This document shows, piece after piece, positions 61,601 to 64,000 of a stretch of 64,000 nucleotides of DNA. A program made the position numbers and the translations under genes. The notes below the pieces were generated by a model, which had not been told where the DNA came from, did not search any database, and saw only the letters and a program-made list of their open reading frames with translations. Source of the DNA: JAOABP01 sp964590395 (lineage in GTDB: Bacteria > Hydrothermota > Tepidihabitantia > Tepidihabitantales > Tepidihabitantaceae); the NCBI GenBank assembly GCA_964590395.1, contig CAZPVT010000034.1:32829-96828 (forward strand). Direction: 5' to 3'. How positions within the stretch are numbered: position 1 is the stretch's first letter; each line of letters begins with the position of its first letter.

Positions 61601-63460
61601 TTATTTCTCTTCCGGTCTTAAAGGCACCGCTCCGACCCCGCCACAGGGTAAATTAAGTATTTTAAGAAAATCTTTTACCTCTTCCTTCTTGCCATTTTCC
61701 AGATAAATTTTGCCTTCTGTTCCCGGATAGAGAATAATTACCAGATCTGGATTTTTGCCATCTTTTTTCCTTATTGCCTCGCGATAAGTATGCATTTTGT
61801 AAAGGTCAGCAAGTTGAAATTTCCCGATTCTTTCGTCTTCAGATATTTTCTCCTCTTTTTTTAGTTCTTCTATTACCTTTTTAATTTCTTCCCAATCCAC
61901 CCGGTATTTGGCATCAAAAAGAATCAGTTTATTAGATGTTTCCAGTGTGAAGTCGGGGCGCAAACCAACCGAGTATGAATATGAATCTTCCCCTTTGCCA
62001 TAATACCTGTTATAGGTTAAAATTATACCATTCTCAAATTCGATGCAGGAGTTACTTTTCAATATCTTATTAAACTTTTCATCATCAAATTGCAAATTAA
62101 CTTTTACGGTTTTGTATTCGCTCCTCAGTATCTGCCACAACTTCAAAAAGCACCAGTATTCATAAAGTTCGGGCATATTCCGAATCGGGTCTTTCAGAAG
62201 TTCGTCCAGCTTATCCGAAAGTTGCACCCCTTTTATCAGATCTAAATAGGCGGAAAAAATCTGCTGATAGCGGTATTCTTTAAGTAAAGTTTGCGGAGGG
62301 GTGCTGAAAAAATGGATATCCGCCACCTCCTGAAAAAAATTATGATTGAGCGTTTTATTTACATCTCTTTTCATATCATCAAGTTTTGGCTCTATTCCAT
62401 TCAGCAACCAATCAAAATACTTTTTATAATGCTCATTGTCTTTCCCTTGCAAAGTTAGCGCCTCCTCAATACTGTTCAATTCCCGTTTTAACAGTTTTAA
62501 AAAGAACTTAACAAATCGGTTAGGGTAGGTGTCGTAAGAAATTCTTGAGACCTCCTCGTATGCCTTTACAAACTGGAATTGCTCCTTGTCAATTTCAAAG
62601 TGAAAGTGCCCGGTAGTTGCCTTACAAATTGCGGTGCGGTCGGTGGCAAGTTCGGGTAAAAGGTGGCAGGCAGGGGTTTCAACATCTTGAATCTCTTTCA
62701 GCACCTCTTCCTTTACAAGAACTTTATGCGGATTCTCAATTATACTATTTAGTATCCCTTTAAGATTTCTCCTCTTAAAAAGACAGCGGATGTGATTCAA
62801 CCGCTGGATAAAATTTTTTCTGCCATATTCACCGGTATAAACAGTTAAACCGGTTGGTTCCAGGTCATAGACAAGTTCGGAATGCCACTCTAACAACTCC
62901 TTTATAATCCTCTCCGCCTCTTCTGCTTTAAGTTTTTTCGGATAGACAAGAATGGGGAGAGAAAAGAGTTTTTCATTGCCTTTCCAGATTTGGATATTTC
63001 CGTAAAAGAGCAGATTTAAAAAGTTTAGTTTCCAGTATTTATCTATTCCCGGCAGCGTAGTCAGATAACTGTTATTGTCCGGAAGTGGCGAGATTTTGAC
63101 TTCAAAATCCCGGGCAGGCTGGCCATCTTTAATTAATTTAATGTAATAGTTGGCATTTTCGAATAACCTGATAGCAGAAGATGAGAAAACGCCGGTTGTT
63201 TCTTCATTTCCAACTGGAATCTGGATAGCTTCTTCAGATTCTTTTATAGTCTTAAGGCCAATTTTTAATTGGTCAGTTTTTAATTGGTGTTTGTGAATAG
63301 AAGCAATATTACTTAAGATAATATTTCTTATTATTTGTTTTGCTTTTTCCTCGTTTTCGTGAGAGTCATTCGCCTGTTCTCCTTCGCTTTCTGAATAAAT
63401 GACAAGAATCAAATTTTCTGAGGATGGTATCTGGATATTTATTTCTTTACAGGATATCAT
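61601..63460 (-). CDS. McrC-like protein with DUF2357 and PD-(D/E)XK nuclease domains
   Basis: A 619-residue nuclease subunit. The middle carries a DUF2357-like region (about 120-300). The C-terminal nuclease core is RPDFTLE, then LILFDAKYRVDW, and LADLYKMHTYREAI, the PD-(D/E)XK order of McrC-type enzymes, which cut modified DNA with an McrB-like ATPase. The ATPase gene is three bases upstream. The target modification is unknown. A+T-richer than the ribosomal operons. Confidence 0.8.
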   Translation of the reverse strand: MISCKEINIQIPSSENLILVIYSESEGEQANDSHENEEKAKQIIRNIILSNIASIHKHQLKTDQLKIGLKTIKESEEAIQIPVGNEETTGVFSSSAIRLFENANYYIKLIKDGQPARDFEVKISPLPDNNSYLTTLPGIDKYWKLNFLNLLFYGNIQIWKGNEKLFSLPILVYPKKLKAEEAERIIKELLEWHSELVYDLEPTGLTVYTGEYGRKNFIQRLNHIRCLFKRRNLKGILNSIIENPHKVLVKEEVLKEIQDVETPACHLLPELATDRTAICKATTGHFHFEIDKEQFQFVKAYEEVSRISYDTYPNRFVKFFLKLLKRELNSIEEALTLQGKDNEHYKKYFDWLLNGIEPKLDDMKRDVNKTLNHNFFQEVADIHFFSTPPQTLLKEYRYQQIFSAYLDLIKGVQLSDKLDELLKDPIRNMPELYEYWCFLKLWQILRSEYKTVKVNLQFDDEKFNKILKSNSCIEFENGIILTYNRYYGKGEDSYSYSVGLRPDFTLETSNKLILFDAKYRVDWEEIKKVIEELKKEEKISEDERIGKFQLADLYKMHTYREAIRKKDGKNPDLVIILYPGTEGKIYLENGKKEEVKDFLKILNLPCGGVGAVPLRPEEK

Positions 63461-63463
63461 CCA

Positions 63464-64000
63464 TCAAAAATAACTGCAATAGCCGGTCGCCTTCATATTT
63501 TGATGCATCTGCTTGATTTTTTGAGCGGATTCAGGGTATTTAAATTGGTTCCGGGACATCAGTTCTTCAATTTTTTCTGCCTTTTCATCTGCTGGTATAT
63601 CTTCTTTTTCCCCTTCAGCACAGAAGGCAAGCAATTCAACAAGCACATCGCCAATCTGCTCTTCGGTGCCGTGAAGTTTAGGCAGGATTTTGCTTTTTAA
63701 CAGAAAGTCATACTCTTTGTCATCTTCGTTACCGGCTTTATTTAAGTAGTCAAGCATCTCGTTTATTACCCGGTAGCCAAAGTGCATATTTCTTGGTTTT
63801 AAGATGGTCTGAAGGTTTTCTACAAATTTATAGAATGCTGAGTCTTTTTTGTTTTTTAAATATTCATCATACCGGACATCCGAAAACTCCAGTTGAAATG
63901 CTCGGTCCAGCACCTTTGGGGCAAAAGAGAAGGTTGTCTCATCAACATTCACCGTGCCAATGATTACCAGATTTTCCGGATAGGCAATGCGCGGCGGAAT
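63464..64000 (-). CDS. McrB-like AAA+ ATPase, 5' part beyond window
   Basis: Partial: the frame is open from the window end (IPPRIAYPENLVIIGTVNV...). LVIIGTVNVDETTF is the sensor-1 region and SFAPKVLDRAFQLEF the arginine-finger region of McrB-type AAA+ (GTPase) motors. The Walker A and DNA-recognition parts are outside the window. A GTG at 63952 is not the start. The following mcrC-like gene makes the pair a type IV-like restriction system. Confidence 0.8.
   Translation of the reverse strand: MPPRIAYPENLVIIGTVNVDETTFSFAPKVLDRAFQLEFSDVRYDEYLKNKKDSAFYKFVENLQTILKPRNMHFGYRVINEMLDYLNKAGNEDDKEYDFLLKSKILPKLHGTEEQIGDVLVELLAFCAEGEKEDIPADEKAEKIEELMSRNQFKYPESAQKIKQMHQNMKATGYCSYF

Noticed and set aside
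1..64000. CRISPR array, rRNA operon, insertion sequence or prophage
   Set aside because: No direct repeat-spacer series, no rRNA-like stretch, and no transposase or phage structural genes were recognised.

Overview
The window reads as a chromosomal segment of an uncultured Gram-negative bacterium of intermediate GC. LolD/LolE-type lipoprotein export, apolipoprotein N-acyltransferase, a PorV-like outer-membrane protein and at least five secreted proteins ending in a FlgD-like / type IX-type sorting domain point to a diderm of the FCB/WOR-3 (Stahlbacteria/Hydrothermia-like) type. McsA/McsB arginine phosphorylation, SelA and an archaeal-like UPF0282 protein fit such a lineage. The assignment is inferred from gene content, not from a marker-gene tree.

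Layout. 1-2511 (minus): rho, rpmE and a prfB cut by the window edge that carries the classical RF2 programmed +1 frameshift. 2805-5791 (plus): a sugar-binding-type lipoprotein and a secreted OB-fold protein, each preceded by a small palindromic repeat. 5778-8952 (minus): purN, a Gfo/Idh-type dehydrogenase, lnt. 9035-15380 (minus): lysS-lolE-lolD-mcsA-mcsB-selA, divergent from ruvX-mltG (plus). 17085-25544: repeats, a decayed glycine-repeat element, secreted proteins, a DsrE-like protein, an alcohol dehydrogenase, a duplicated GxxExxY-like protein and a PorV-like protein with a secreted partner. 25683-31045 (plus): trpS-ispD-dxr-rseP and a radical-SAM-like protein without the usual cluster motif. 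31046-47254 (minus): nfu and a PP-loop protein; then the operon rplM-rpsI-rpsB-tsf-pyrH-frr-uppS-cdsA-UPF0282; then a secreted peptidase heading ispE-tRNA-Gln-prs-rplY-pth-ychF-rpsF-ssb. 47533-58892 (plus): an A+T-richer, apparently single transcript with two Ser/Thr kinases, a PP2C phosphatase, a double-FHA protein, a zinc-ribbon/PASTA/formylglycine-type protein and envelope proteins. 58945-64000 (minus): a cation diffusion facilitator, a GNAT-like protein, RNase P RNA and an McrBC-like restriction pair running off the end.

How it works together. Most genes are core translation, isoprenoid (ispD, dxr, ispE, uppS) and envelope functions in compact operons with ATGA-type overlaps. Many operon heads have a promoter whose -10 box ends only 6-11 bases before the start codon and no Shine-Dalgarno site, implying leaderless mRNAs. 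Secreted-protein genes and internal genes instead carry strong Shine-Dalgarno sites. The most unusual block is the phospho-signalling cluster at 47.5-58.9 kb, which looks like a self-contained envelope-spanning kinase/phosphatase/FHA system with its own exported components.
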